Assembly: GCF_000702665.1 (NCBI RefSeq)
Contig: NZ_JNJA01000002.1
Location: forward strand, 124,001-188,000
Source: Solidesulfovibrio alcoholivorans DSM 5433
GTDB taxonomy: Bacteria > Desulfobacterota > Desulfovibrionia > Desulfovibrionales > Desulfovibrionaceae
Direction: 5' to 3'
Length of the DNA stretch: 64,000 nucleotides
Of the stretch, positions 6,531 through 14,820 are shown piece after piece. The notes below the pieces were generated by a model. That model was not told the DNA's origin. It did no database searches and saw only the letters and a program-made list of their open reading frames with translations. The position numbers were made by a program, and so were the translations under genes. The first letter of the stretch is position 1; the number at the start of each line of letters is the position of its first letter.

Positions 6531-8825
6531 TTACGTATATCGAATGCAACTCCCGGACGATCCGTCCGCCGGCTTCCCCCTCTTTGTCGCCCGCTCAAGC
6601 GCCGCCTGCAGCGTCGCCACGTCCACGGGCTTGGACACGTAATCGTCGATGCCGGCGGCAAGGAAGCGGTCCCTGTCCCCGCGCATGGCGTAGGCGGTCA
6701 GGGCGATGACGGGCACGCCGGCGTTGCGGTGCTCCGGAGGCAGATTGCGGATGGCCCGCGTCGCTTCCAGGCCGTCCATGACCGGCATCTGCACGTCCAT
6801 GAGCACGCAGTCGACGTCCTGCTCGTCGAGGCGTTGCAGGGCTTCCTTGCCGTCCCGCGCGCACGTGACGCTGTAGCCCAGTTTTTCCAGCAGGAACTTG
6901 CCGGCGACGAGGCTGATCTCGTCGTCCTCGGCCATGAGGATGCGCGGCGGGCATGCCTTCGTGTCCCCGGCGACGGCTGCGGCGACGGCCGTCGCGGCGG
7001 CCGAAGCGGGATTGGGGAGGTGCAGGGGCAGGGAAACGTAGATCGTCGTCCCCGAACCCGGGGTGCTGTCGATGGCGATTTCGCCGTGCATGAGCCCGAC
7101 GAGTTTGTGCACGATGGAAAGGCCGAGCCCCGCGCCCTGGAAGCGACGGGTAAACGAGTTTTCGACCTGGGAAAAGGGGGCGAAGATGTCCGTGATTTCC
7201 GCGTCGGAAAGGCCGATGCCCGTGTCGCTGATGCGAAAAAGCGTCCGAATCTCGCGGTCGCGGGGGCGGCAGGAAAGAGAAATTTCGATGGCCACGCCGC
7301 CGGATTCCGTAAACTTGATGGCGTTGCCGACGAGGTTGAACAGGACCTGAAGGATGCGGGCCTCGTCGCCGACGCACGTTTCCGGCAGGGCGGGGTCGAT
7401 GGCGAAGGTCAGGGCGAGGTTTTTTTCCGCGGCCTTGGGCGTGAAGAGCTCGAGAATGGCCGTGCGCAGTTCCGCGACGGCGAATTCCCCGTCCACGATC
7501 CGCATCTTGCCCGCTTCCACCCGGGAAATATCGAGGATGTCCGAAAGCAGGCGCGTGAGGCGATTGGTCGATTTGATGGTCGCCGCGACGTATTCCTGTT
7601 GTTCCGGCGTAAGCGTCGTGCTTTCGAGCAGGTGCAGCATGCCGAGCATGCCGGAAAGCGGCGTGCGGATCTCATGGCTCATGTTGGCCAGGAACGCGGA
7701 TTTGGAGCGGCTGGCCGCCTCGGCCTGGCTTTTGGCCTCGCGCAGGCTGTGTTCGGCCTCCAGGCGTTCGGTGATGTCCGTGTAGACGCCGAGTACGCCG
7801 GTGACCCGGCCGGAGGCGTCCTTCATGGGCAGCTTCGCGGTATCCAGCCAGATCTGCCCGCCGTCGGGCTTGCGCAGCTGTTCCACAATGTGCGCTTTGG
7901 GTCGCCCCGAGGCCATGACCGCCTGGTCGTCGGCCAGGAAGCCCGCCGTCTGTTCGGATGTCCAGGGCAGGTCGCGGTCGGTCTTGCCGACGATGTTCTG
8001 CGGGAAGGCGATGCCCGCGTCCCGGGCGAATGCGGCGTTGCAGCCCCGATAGACGGAAGCCGCGTCCTTCCAGAAAATGGATTGGGGGACGGCGTCGAGG
8101 ATTTCCTGCAACAATCGCTTGTTGTCGCTGAGGTCCGCATAGGCCGTTTTGAGCGCGAGCAGCATGCGGTTGACGGACTCGACGATGTTGTCGATCTCGT
8201 CGTCGTAGTGCGCAGTTCTCTCGACGCGCAGGGGAGGGGCGTCCGTGCCCGGCGCGACCGCGCGGAAATAGCGGTCGATGGCGCCAAGCGGGGTGGCGAC
8301 CATGTGCTTGAAGAAATGGAAGGTCACAAAGGACACGAGCGCCACGATGGCGAGGGAGGCGGCGAAGTTGCCGAAAGCCTTGCCGGCCGCGTCCGCAAGG
8401 AGAAACGACGTGTCCGCCTGCACGATGAGGCTCCCCAGGCGTTGCTCGCCCGTGGGCCCGGCATGGAGGATGGGGATTTCCGTCGTGAAGGCGTGGCCTT
8501 CCTGCTTCGTTCCCGCCTCCAGGGCAGGTTGCCCGTCCGCGTATACGGCGGCGAAGATGATCCGGCGGTAGTGGAGGATGCCTTCGAGCTGGGCGGAGAG
8601 CGTCTCGTTGTTGAAGTCCCAAAGCGATTCGCTGATGCCCGGGACCTGCGTCGTTTCGATCAGCTTGAGCGTCCGCCTGGTGGCGTCGAGTTCGTCCTTG
8701 TAGGAGAGCACGGCCTGGATGGCGGCCAAGGCCAGCGCCAGGGCCAGGCTTAAGAGCACAACCTGCCGCAACAGCCGGCGGCTGATGCTGTTGGTCCTGG
8801 GAGAGAGCTCTACGTGTGTGTCCAT
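6531..8825 (-). CDS. Hybrid sensor histidine kinase with PAS and receiver domains
   Basis: A 764-residue membrane kinase. The order is: transmembrane helix 20-41; periplasmic sensor domain 42-150 containing SLWDFNNETL; second helix 153-172; HAMP linker to about 228; PAS domain about 240-352; HisKA with the phospho-acceptor H384 in MSHEIRTPLSG; HATPase with the GLGLSIVHKL and DTGIGL boxes; and a C-terminal receiver with DVQMPVMDG. The kinase phosphorylates its own receiver, and no output domain or response regulator is nearby, so the phosphate probably passes to an unlinked Hpt protein or regulator. The gene for a periplasmic solute-binding protein ends 15 bases upstream on the same strand, suggesting that protein is a ligand-sensing partner. 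Confidence 0.92.
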   Translation of the reverse strand: MDTHVELSPRTNSISRRLLRQVVLLSLALALALAAIQAVLSYKDELDATRRTLKLIETTQVPGISESLWDFNNETLSAQLEGILHYRRIIFAAVYADGQPALEAGTKQEGHAFTTEIPILHAGPTGEQRLGSLIVQADTSFLLADAAGKAFGNFAASLAIVALVSFVTFHFFKHMVATPLGAIDRYFRAVAPGTDAPPLRVERTAHYDDEIDNIVESVNRMLLALKTAYADLSDNKRLLQEILDAVPQSIFWKDAASVYRGCNAAFARDAGIAFPQNIVGKTDRDLPWTSEQTAGFLADDQAVMASGRPKAHIVEQLRKPDGGQIWLDTAKLPMKDASGRVTGVLGVYTDITERLEAEHSLREAKSQAEAASRSKSAFLANMSHEIRTPLSGMLGMLHLLESTTLTPEQQEYVAATIKSTNRLTRLLSDILDISRVEAGKMRIVDGEFAVAELRTAILELFTPKAAEKNLALTFAIDPALPETCVGDEARILQVLFNLVGNAIKFTESGGVAIEISLSCRPRDREIRTLFRISDTGIGLSDAEITDIFAPFSQVENSFTRRFQGAGLGLSIVHKLVGLMHGEIAIDSTPGSGTTIYVSLPLHLPNPASAAATAVAAAVAGDTKACPPRILMAEDDEISLVAGKFLLEKLGYSVTCARDGKEALQRLDEQDVDCVLMDVQMPVMDGLEATRAIRNLPPEHRNAGVPVIALTAYAMRGDRDRFLAAGIDDYVSKPVDVATLQAALERATKRGKPADGSSGSCIRYT

Positions 8826-8840
8826 GGCGCGCGCCGCGGG

Positions 8841-9662
8841 TTACTCATGATCGGCAGGGGGGTGCTCCGCATAATGCCGCAAATACTTGCGCAGGAGCCG
8901 TTCCGGGACGCCTTGGGCGTCGAGCTCCTCAAGCCTTGCGCTTAGCCGTTCGAGCAGCGGCAGGCACGGGGAGCGCAGGCTGAAGCCGAAATGGATGTCC
9001 TGCTCGGAAATCGGGGGCGACAGGGCGACGACGGGATGCGCGAAGCGGTGCGTGGCCTGGTAGGCCTGGCCGGCGTAGAGGCTGGTGACGAAGTAGTCGA
9101 TCCTGCCGGAATCGAGCTTGCGGAAGTTTTCCTCCATGCTGGGCGCTTCCTCGACGTGCAGCTGCGCGCGCATGTAGGCGTCGAAGCCGCCGCCGAAGGT
9201 GTCGCCGAGGCTCACGCCGCCGGTCTTGTCCCTGAGGTCGTCCCATTTTTCGTAGGGAAAGCGCCGGTCCGCCCGGACGAACGCCACGATGGGGTTGGGA
9301 AAGGCGCGGTGGCTGGTGAAGCGCAGGTATTGCGACCTCTCGGGCGTGATGCGCAGGCTCGCCAGCAGGTCGATCTTGCCTTCGCCGGCGAGAAGCAGGG
9401 CCCGTTTCCAGGGCAGGACCACGGGCTTTAAGCGCACGCCCTCGGGCGCGGCCATTTCCAGCAGTTCGATGGTGGCCCCGGCATAGGTCGCCTCGCCGAT
9501 GGACCAGTCGTAGGGCGGGTAGTGCGGATTGGTCGCATAGACGAGCTCCTGGCACGCCGGGGCGTCGGCGTCCGGCGGCGTCGCCTCGGCGGCGCACTGC
9601 GCCACGGCATGGAAAATACCGAGCAGCAGGCAGCAAAACATCTGGAGGGCGATGTTTTTCAT
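8841..9662 (-). CDS. Periplasmic solute-binding protein (amino-acid-type, family 3-like)
   Basis: From the ATG at 9662 the product is 273 residues with a classical signal peptide (MKNIALQMFCCLLLGIFHAV, cleavage near AQCAAEA). The mature part starts with LVYATNPHYPPYDW, the first strand and ligand pocket of polar-amino-acid binding proteins, and continues with AGATIELLEMAA, GKIDLLASLRITPER and GVSLGDTFGGGF. No strong ribosome site precedes 9662; an alternative ATG lies 18 bases upstream. There is no ABC permease or ATPase gene beside it. Instead it is followed after 15 bases by a hybrid kinase, so a sensory rather than transport role is likely. Confidence 0.85.
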   Translation of the reverse strand: MKNIALQMFCCLLLGIFHAVAQCAAEATPPDADAPACQELVYATNPHYPPYDWSIGEATYAGATIELLEMAAPEGVRLKPVVLPWKRALLLAGEGKIDLLASLRITPERSQYLRFTSHRAFPNPIVAFVRADRRFPYEKWDDLRDKTGGVSLGDTFGGGFDAYMRAQLHVEEAPSMEENFRKLDSGRIDYFVTSLYAGQAYQATHRFAHPVVALSPPISEQDIHFGFSLRSPCLPLLERLSARLEELDAQGVPERLLRKYLRHYAEHPPADHE

Positions 9663-9779
9663 GATGCAATACGCTAGCATGGATCGCCAGGATGTTGCCA
9701 GTACTTCGAATGGGGAACGAGGAAATTCGAATGGATACGTGTGGGGATTGGTGGGGGACGCCAACCGGCGGATTTTCAT

Positions 9780-9811
9780 GGCGTCCGGGACCGTGTGCGG
9801 CCCCGGACGCC
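9780..9811 (-). terminator. Hairpin downstream of the alcohol dehydrogenase gene
   Basis: GGCGTCCGGG (9780-9789) pairs exactly with CCCGGACGCC (9802-9811) around a 12-base loop. It lies 9 bases beyond the stop of the minus-strand gene 9820-11019 and before the next minus-strand gene. No T-run is visible after it, so termination efficiency is uncertain. Confidence 0.5.
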
Positions 9812-9819
9812 TGGAGCGT

Positions 9820-11019
9820 CTAGAGGGAGTTGCGGAAAATGCGGGCAATGAGTTCTTCGCTGACCGGTACGGGGGCCAGGGGGAAGAGCATTTTGGACAG
9901 CGACGAGGCCATGGCCGTTTGCGTCAGTGCCGGGATATCGGCCTCGCTATAGTATGCGGCCATGGATGTGGCCTGCCCGACGCCATGGCACCATTGGCGC
10001 AACTTGCCGACGACGAAGTCCGTTTCGCCCGGCACGCCCTTGAGGCCGGGAATGATCGGCGCGAACAAGTCGGCCACGACTTCCGGCACGGCCGGATAGA
10101 TTTCCTGGACCATGGCCGGCATGAGGATGCCCAGGCCGTCGCCGTGGGTGACGGCGGCGTTGAGGGTGCTCATGGCGTGCTCCATGGCGTGGGTGATGTG
10201 GAGCAGTCCCAGGTCGAAGCTGATGCCGGCGATGGCCGAGGCGTACATGAGCCAGTAGCGGGCGGTGAGGTTGCCCGGTTCCACGATGGCCGTGGGCAGG
10301 TAGGTGGCGACGAGGCGGATGGCGTCGCGGGCCAGGCCGATGGAATAGGGCGTGGTGGTGATGGTGGTGGCCGCTTCCAGGGCGTGGTTGACGGCGTCGA
10401 TGGAGGTGGAGATCGTCTGCTTGGTCGGCATGGTCGCCGTCAGCGCCGGGTCCTCGATGGTGAAGGTCGCGTAGATGTGCGGCGAGTTGATGGCCGGCTT
10501 GTCCTCGCCATCGGACTGGGCCACGGCGAAGGCGTCGCATTCCGAGCCCGTGCCGTGGGAGGTGTTGATCAGCACCAGGGGCAGCGCGCCGGTGATGGGC
10601 TCGCCTTTCTCATAGAAGTCCACGGACTTCTTGCCGGGATGCTGCATGAGCACCGCGGCGGTCTTGGCGGTGTCCATGGCGCTGCCGCCGCCGATGGCGA
10701 GGATGGCCCCCGCGCCGAAGTCCAGGCCCATGGCCGCGGCTTCCTCGCAGTTGGCGTAGGTGGGGTTGGGGCGGACCTTGTCGTAATGTTTCCAGGCGAC
10801 GTGGGCGTCGAGCGCCGGCTTGACGGTCTTCCAGGCGCCGCTTGCCGTGTAGGCGACGGCGTCGGTGACCACGAGCACCTTGCCCGTGCCCTTGGCGGCG
10901 AGCCCGGCCAGGATGTCGCCGACCTTGCCCACGGCCCCCACGCCGAAGTAGGTGGTGGGACGCGTGGGTTGCAGGACGAACACTTTGCGAATATCGATCT
11001 TCTTTTCCCAGTCAGCCAT
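9820..11019 (-). CDS. Iron-containing alcohol dehydrogenase
   Basis: A 399-residue group III (Fe-activated) NAD-dependent alcohol dehydrogenase. The start ATG at 11019 is preceded by AAGGAGG, an ideal ribosome site. Seen in order: the nucleotide-binding GGGSAMDTAK segment, NTSHGTGSE, then the metal-binding residues in DAVNHALEA, HAMEHAMS and HGDGLGILMP. In sulfate reducers such enzymes oxidise ethanol or other short alcohols, feeding electrons to sulfate reduction, or run backwards to dispose of reductant; the substrate cannot be decided from sequence. The gene stands alone, with a hairpin after its stop. Confidence 0.93.
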   Translation of the reverse strand: MADWEKKIDIRKVFVLQPTRPTTYFGVGAVGKVGDILAGLAAKGTGKVLVVTDAVAYTASGAWKTVKPALDAHVAWKHYDKVRPNPTYANCEEAAAMGLDFGAGAILAIGGGSAMDTAKTAAVLMQHPGKKSVDFYEKGEPITGALPLVLINTSHGTGSECDAFAVAQSDGEDKPAINSPHIYATFTIEDPALTATMPTKQTISTSIDAVNHALEAATTITTTPYSIGLARDAIRLVATYLPTAIVEPGNLTARYWLMYASAIAGISFDLGLLHITHAMEHAMSTLNAAVTHGDGLGILMPAMVQEIYPAVPEVVADLFAPIIPGLKGVPGETDFVVGKLRQWCHGVGQATSMAAYYSEADIPALTQTAMASSLSKMLFPLAPVPVSEELIARIFRNSL

Positions 11020-11210
11020 GCCGGTCCTCCTTGTGGAGCATTGTTGCGCCATGCGGCTGCGCGAGAGACCCCCTCTGCCAATAGACGCGAAGCCGCGTCA
11101 TCATGCCTACATCGTTGTGGTATGAACCATGAGTTTGGGAAAGGGTAGCATGTGGCGGCGGGTTTGCAAGGGACAATTTGTCCCCGGGCCGCCGCCCGGC
11201 GCGCCGCAGT

Positions 11211-12428
11211 TCAGTACTTGCGCAGCTCGAACAGCTTTTTCGTCTGCGTCGAGACGATGTGGAAGTACTTGTCCTGGGGAATGAAGATGTAGGGCACGTC
11301 CTCGGCGCGGCGGAAGAGGAAATCCGAAAGGATCATGCGGTTGACCGCCTGGTGGCCGATGATCATGATGTGCTCGGAATTGCCGCTTAGGTAGATCGCC
11401 TTCTTGATGCCCCGGTAGACCCGGCCGGCCATGGTCGCGTAGCCCTCGCCGCCGGGGTAGACGAAGTTGTACTTGTTGCGGGCGCGCGCCGCGAAAAGAT
11501 CCGGCATGTCCCGCTCGATTTCCGCATAGGACATGCCCTCGCAGGCACCCACGGCGATCTCGTCGAATTCCGGGAAGGCGTGGTGGATGGTCGTGCCCTT
11601 GCGCGTTTCCAGGAGCGGCTCGGCCATTTCCAGGGTGCGCGTGAGCGTGCTCGTGAAGATGTAGGGCAGCGGCGTGCCGATGAAATGGCGCGACAGCGCC
11701 CAGGCCTGTCTGCGCCCCTTTTCCGTGAGGCTCGCGTTGCCGCCCACGCGGTCCTTGACGTTGTATTCGCTCTCGGCGTGGCGCACGAGAAAGAGGTTCT
11801 TGATCCAGTCGGACATGAGCAGGTCGCGGATGCGGCCGTAGTAGGGGACGTCGCCGGAGACGTGCTCGGCGAGGATGCGGTTGTTGAGCGTATCCAGGCG
11901 CACGAGGTCGCGCACCTCGTGCGGCGGCTCGTAGATGTGGCGGTAGTAGCCGATGCGGGTGACGAAGCTGGCCTTGGCCTCGGCTTCGCTCAGGTCGGCG
12001 AATTCCGGCAGCCGGGTCTTGCGCGCCACGGACAGGGCGAGGAGTTCCGGGTCGTCGTTGATGCACTCGACGAAGAGCACCGGGTGGTTGGGGAGCTGCT
12101 CGCGCAGGGTCTCGCGGCGTTTGCGCGAGACGTTGGTCGCATCCAGGATGGCGATGTCGCCGTCCGCGGAAAGGAAGGCCTTGGCCTCGGCGAAGTTGAC
12201 GGCGGCGATGCGTTCGCGAAGCGCCACCGCCTGGGCGTTGGACGGGTCGTAGAAGCCGGGGTGGGAGGTGTTGCCGGGGATCATGCGCCGGCGCACGTCA
12301 CCGTTGTTGAAGATGCCGACCTTGATGTCGTCTTTTTCCAGGTTTTCCTTGATTTTGGCGGCGATGGTGGACTTGCCCATGGCCGGCAAACCCACCATGG
12401 CGATGTAGAGCTTGCGCGGCCGGGCCAT
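11211..12428 (-). CDS. 6-phosphofructo-2-kinase / fructose-2,6-bisphosphatase-like protein
   Basis: A 405-residue two-domain protein. The N-terminal kinase has the P-loop GLPAMGKS (13-20), the downstream FNNGDVRRRMIPG segment typical of PFK-2, and LDATNVSRKRR. The C-terminal half is a histidine phosphatase: LVRHAES with the phospho-accepting H217, ACEGMSY, and the second catalytic His H359 in IIGHQAVNR. Residue 218 is Ala where the usual motif is RHG. In eukaryotes the enzyme makes and degrades fructose 2,6-bisphosphate, the regulator of PFK-1. Bacterial versions are rare but known in delta-proteobacteria, and whether that metabolite is their product is not settled. The start at 12428 was chosen because similarity begins there; the frame runs on into a hairpin region upstream. 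Confidence 0.85.
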   Translation of the reverse strand: MARPRKLYIAMVGLPAMGKSTIAAKIKENLEKDDIKVGIFNNGDVRRRMIPGNTSHPGFYDPSNAQAVALRERIAAVNFAEAKAFLSADGDIAILDATNVSRKRRETLREQLPNHPVLFVECINDDPELLALSVARKTRLPEFADLSEAEAKASFVTRIGYYRHIYEPPHEVRDLVRLDTLNNRILAEHVSGDVPYYGRIRDLLMSDWIKNLFLVRHAESEYNVKDRVGGNASLTEKGRRQAWALSRHFIGTPLPYIFTSTLTRTLEMAEPLLETRKGTTIHHAFPEFDEIAVGACEGMSYAEIERDMPDLFAARARNKYNFVYPGGEGYATMAGRVYRGIKKAIYLSGNSEHIMIIGHQAVNRMILSDFLFRRAEDVPYIFIPQDKYFHIVSTQTKKLFELRKY

Positions 12429-12504
12429 GCGAATATCCTGTCCTTGGCGAGAGGTTGCTGCGGCTATCGGTTCTACTACTGGCGCATTGTTACTGTTTCC
12501 ACGA

Positions 12505-12574
12505 AAAATGGCGACGTCTTTTTCATGGGAGGCGGCGTGAGCTTCGCTTCCCATGGAAAAGACGTCGCCATTTT
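12505..12574. repeat. Large inverted repeat with 26-bp arms (terminator-like)
   Basis: Bases 12505-12530 and 12549-12574 are reverse complements over 26 positions with a single mismatch that would be a G.U pair in RNA, around an 18-base loop. It lies between two minus-strand genes, 67 bases past the stop of the U32 gene (12642-14621), so it most simply ends that transcript. Its length and near-perfect symmetry are greater than a normal terminator needs. Confidence 0.8.
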
Positions 12575-12641
12575 CAACAAAACGCATGAACCGAAGCGGT
12601 TGCCTTCGGAGAAGGCCGGTCCGTTCCTGGAGGATACGGCG

Positions 12642-14621
12642 CTAGAGCAGCCCGACTTCCCAGTTGAAATGGCTGGTGCGCTCCCGCCTGGTTATGTCCT
12701 TGGGCAGCGGCTCGCGCAGGTCGGCGAACACGATATAGCCCGCCTTCTCCAGGGCGTCGCGGTGTTTGTAGAGGTCCATTTCCCAGTTGGCGTAGAGCCA
12801 GTAGGTGCGGTCGTATTTGACCGCCCACAGCCCTTCTTCCTTGGGGCTGATCACCGGCATGCAGGTCTTGACCTCGCCCGAGAGCACGCGGGAAAGCCCG
12901 AGCGGCCACGCGCCCTTGTACACGACGCCAAGGGGCAGCGGCGAAAGGGCCGGCAGCGCGAGCAGGTCCTCGCCGGAAAGCTCGGGCGTGACGAACGCGC
13001 CGGCAAAGCCCAGACGCGCCAGCTCGCCCAGGGCCAGCGGGTTGGCGATGTTGCAGAACGGCCCGGCCCAGAAATCGACGCCCTTGCCGCCCTTGGGGAA
13101 AAGCCCGGTCTGCCAGGGCGCGCCGAGCACGAAGCGCTTGCCCCCGCGCGAGACGATGGCCGCAATCAGGCTCACGAATTCGCTTTCCTCGTCGGGCCAG
13201 ACGACCGGCGGCAGCCACCACCAGACCGTGGCCGCGCGCTGCAACGGCAGGTTGTGCGCCCGCTTGGTGGAGACCCAGACGCCGAAGGGGCCTTTTTCCT
13301 TGCGCATGTCCGGGTGCCGCCAGACGCTTATGGCAAGGGGCTCGACCCGGCCGGCCTTGCGGGGCTTGGGCAGCGCGGGCGAAAACTCCACAGGCTTGGC
13401 TTCGCGCTCGGGAATCTTGGCCAGCGCCGACTCCAGGGGGCCGATCTTGTCCATGAGCCCGCGTTCGCGGCGGTCGATGAGAAAGGCCGGCATGCCCGAT
13501 TCCGGGCGCGGGCCGTCGGCGAAGGTGAGCGTCAGGCGGCCGCCCTTGGGCACGGCGCGCGTGACCTTGACCACGCGGTGCCCGGGCTCGTCCTCGACGC
13601 CCAGGCGCACGAGGTCGCCGGGCAGCAGCGACACCCGGGCCGAAAGGTTCCACTGGCCGGGCTTGGCGCCGCGCGTCAGCTTGCCGGCGGGCATGCCGGA
13701 GCCGGTGCGCTCCTTGGTGTCGACGGGGTTTTTCGGGCGCTGGGACAGGAAATTGTAGTTCGTGGTCGCCCGGCCGAGCGACTGCTCCAGGAAGCTCGCG
13801 GCCATCTTCTTGGCCGAGGCGTCGTCCGGGGCGTCGCGCAAAAGCTTGTAGGCGGCCACGGCGTGGTAGACGTAGTGCGGCCCCTTCTTGCGGCCCTCGA
13901 TCTTCCAGGCCGTGATCTGCGGAATGGTGAGCAGCGCCTTGGTCAGCACGTCGAGGCTCAGGTCCTGGCAGGAGAAGTAGCGGCCCTTGACGCCGCGGTG
14001 CTCGTAGAGGCGGCGGCAGGGCTGGACGCAGCGGCCGCGCAGCCCGGACTTGCCGCCGAGGAAGCTGCTCCAGTAGCAGCGGCCCGAGACGTTGTAGCAC
14101 AGCGCCCCGTGCACGAAGGCCTCGAGGGAGAGGCCCTCGGGCGCGGCCTCGGCCATCTCGCGCATCTCGTCCACGGACAGTTCGCGCGGCAGCACCGCCC
14201 GGGCGAAGGAGAGCCCCGGCAGCATGGCAAGGCCGGTGGGGCTCGACACGTTGGCCAGGGTGGAGAGGTGCAGCTCGCCCTTGTACCCGGCCTGGCGGGC
14301 GATCGCGGCCACGCCGAGGTCCTGGACGATGAGCGCTTCCGGGCCGACGTCGGCCACGAGGCGTTTCACCAGCCGGCCGGCCTTTTCGGCCTCGTCGGGT
14401 TTCAAAAGCGTATTGACGGCGACGTAGGTGCGCACGCCCCTGCCCCGGGCCAGTTCGGCCAGGGCGGCAAGCTCCGAGATGGAGAAATTGCGGGCCAGCA
14501 TGCGGGCGGAAAAATGTTTGAGGCCGCAGTAGACGGCGTCGGCTCCGGCGGCCAGGGCCGCCAGAAAGGAATAGGGGTCCCCCGCAGGGGCCAGGATTTC
14601 AGGCTTTTTCGCCTCGGTCAT
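12642..14621 (-). CDS. U32-family protein (collagenase-like / RNA hydroxylase-related)
   Basis: A 659-residue member of peptidase family U32. The N-terminal barrel starts ILAPAGDPYSFLAALAAGAD and GLKHFSARM, as in all U32 proteins, and carries the family's four-cysteine cluster C175-x6-C182-x15-C198-x3-C202 within HGALCYNVSGRCYW and GRCVQPCR. Characterised relatives (RlhA, TrhP, UbiU/V) use these cysteines for a 4Fe-4S cluster and act in RNA or ubiquinone hydroxylation rather than proteolysis, so the peptidase name may mislead. The C-terminal 330 residues are an extension of unknown role. In an anaerobe the oxygen-independent prephenate-dependent hydroxylation of RNA is the most plausible activity. 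It is transcribed alone, with a large inverted repeat after the stop. Confidence 0.87.
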   Translation of the reverse strand: MTEAKKPEILAPAGDPYSFLAALAAGADAVYCGLKHFSARMLARNFSISELAALAELARGRGVRTYVAVNTLLKPDEAEKAGRLVKRLVADVGPEALIVQDLGVAAIARQAGYKGELHLSTLANVSSPTGLAMLPGLSFARAVLPRELSVDEMREMAEAAPEGLSLEAFVHGALCYNVSGRCYWSSFLGGKSGLRGRCVQPCRRLYEHRGVKGRYFSCQDLSLDVLTKALLTIPQITAWKIEGRKKGPHYVYHAVAAYKLLRDAPDDASAKKMAASFLEQSLGRATTNYNFLSQRPKNPVDTKERTGSGMPAGKLTRGAKPGQWNLSARVSLLPGDLVRLGVEDEPGHRVVKVTRAVPKGGRLTLTFADGPRPESGMPAFLIDRRERGLMDKIGPLESALAKIPEREAKPVEFSPALPKPRKAGRVEPLAISVWRHPDMRKEKGPFGVWVSTKRAHNLPLQRAATVWWWLPPVVWPDEESEFVSLIAAIVSRGGKRFVLGAPWQTGLFPKGGKGVDFWAGPFCNIANPLALGELARLGFAGAFVTPELSGEDLLALPALSPLPLGVVYKGAWPLGLSRVLSGEVKTCMPVISPKEEGLWAVKYDRTYWLYANWEMDLYKHRDALEKAGYIVFADLREPLPKDITRRERTSHFNWEVGLL

Positions 14622-14820
14622 AGGGATACTCGTTTGCAGGAATTTCGGCGGGAGATGCCGCGAGGCAGTTAAGATACGTCAATCCCGACCGGGAGGGAAT
14701 CCTTTTTTCGCCAGCCTGCCGGCAGGCTTCCAGGGCCGCATGCCAAACCCGTTACCATATTGCAACAGTTCGGGTTTGGTGCGATGGTTCCCGGATACAC
14801 TTTTCGCTGGAGGGCGGGCC

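Noticed and set aside
11580..14672. 1030-codon open frame on the plus strand
   Set aside because: Antisense to the PFK-2-like and U32 genes, whose protein motifs are clear. The frame is open because of high GC at third positions.
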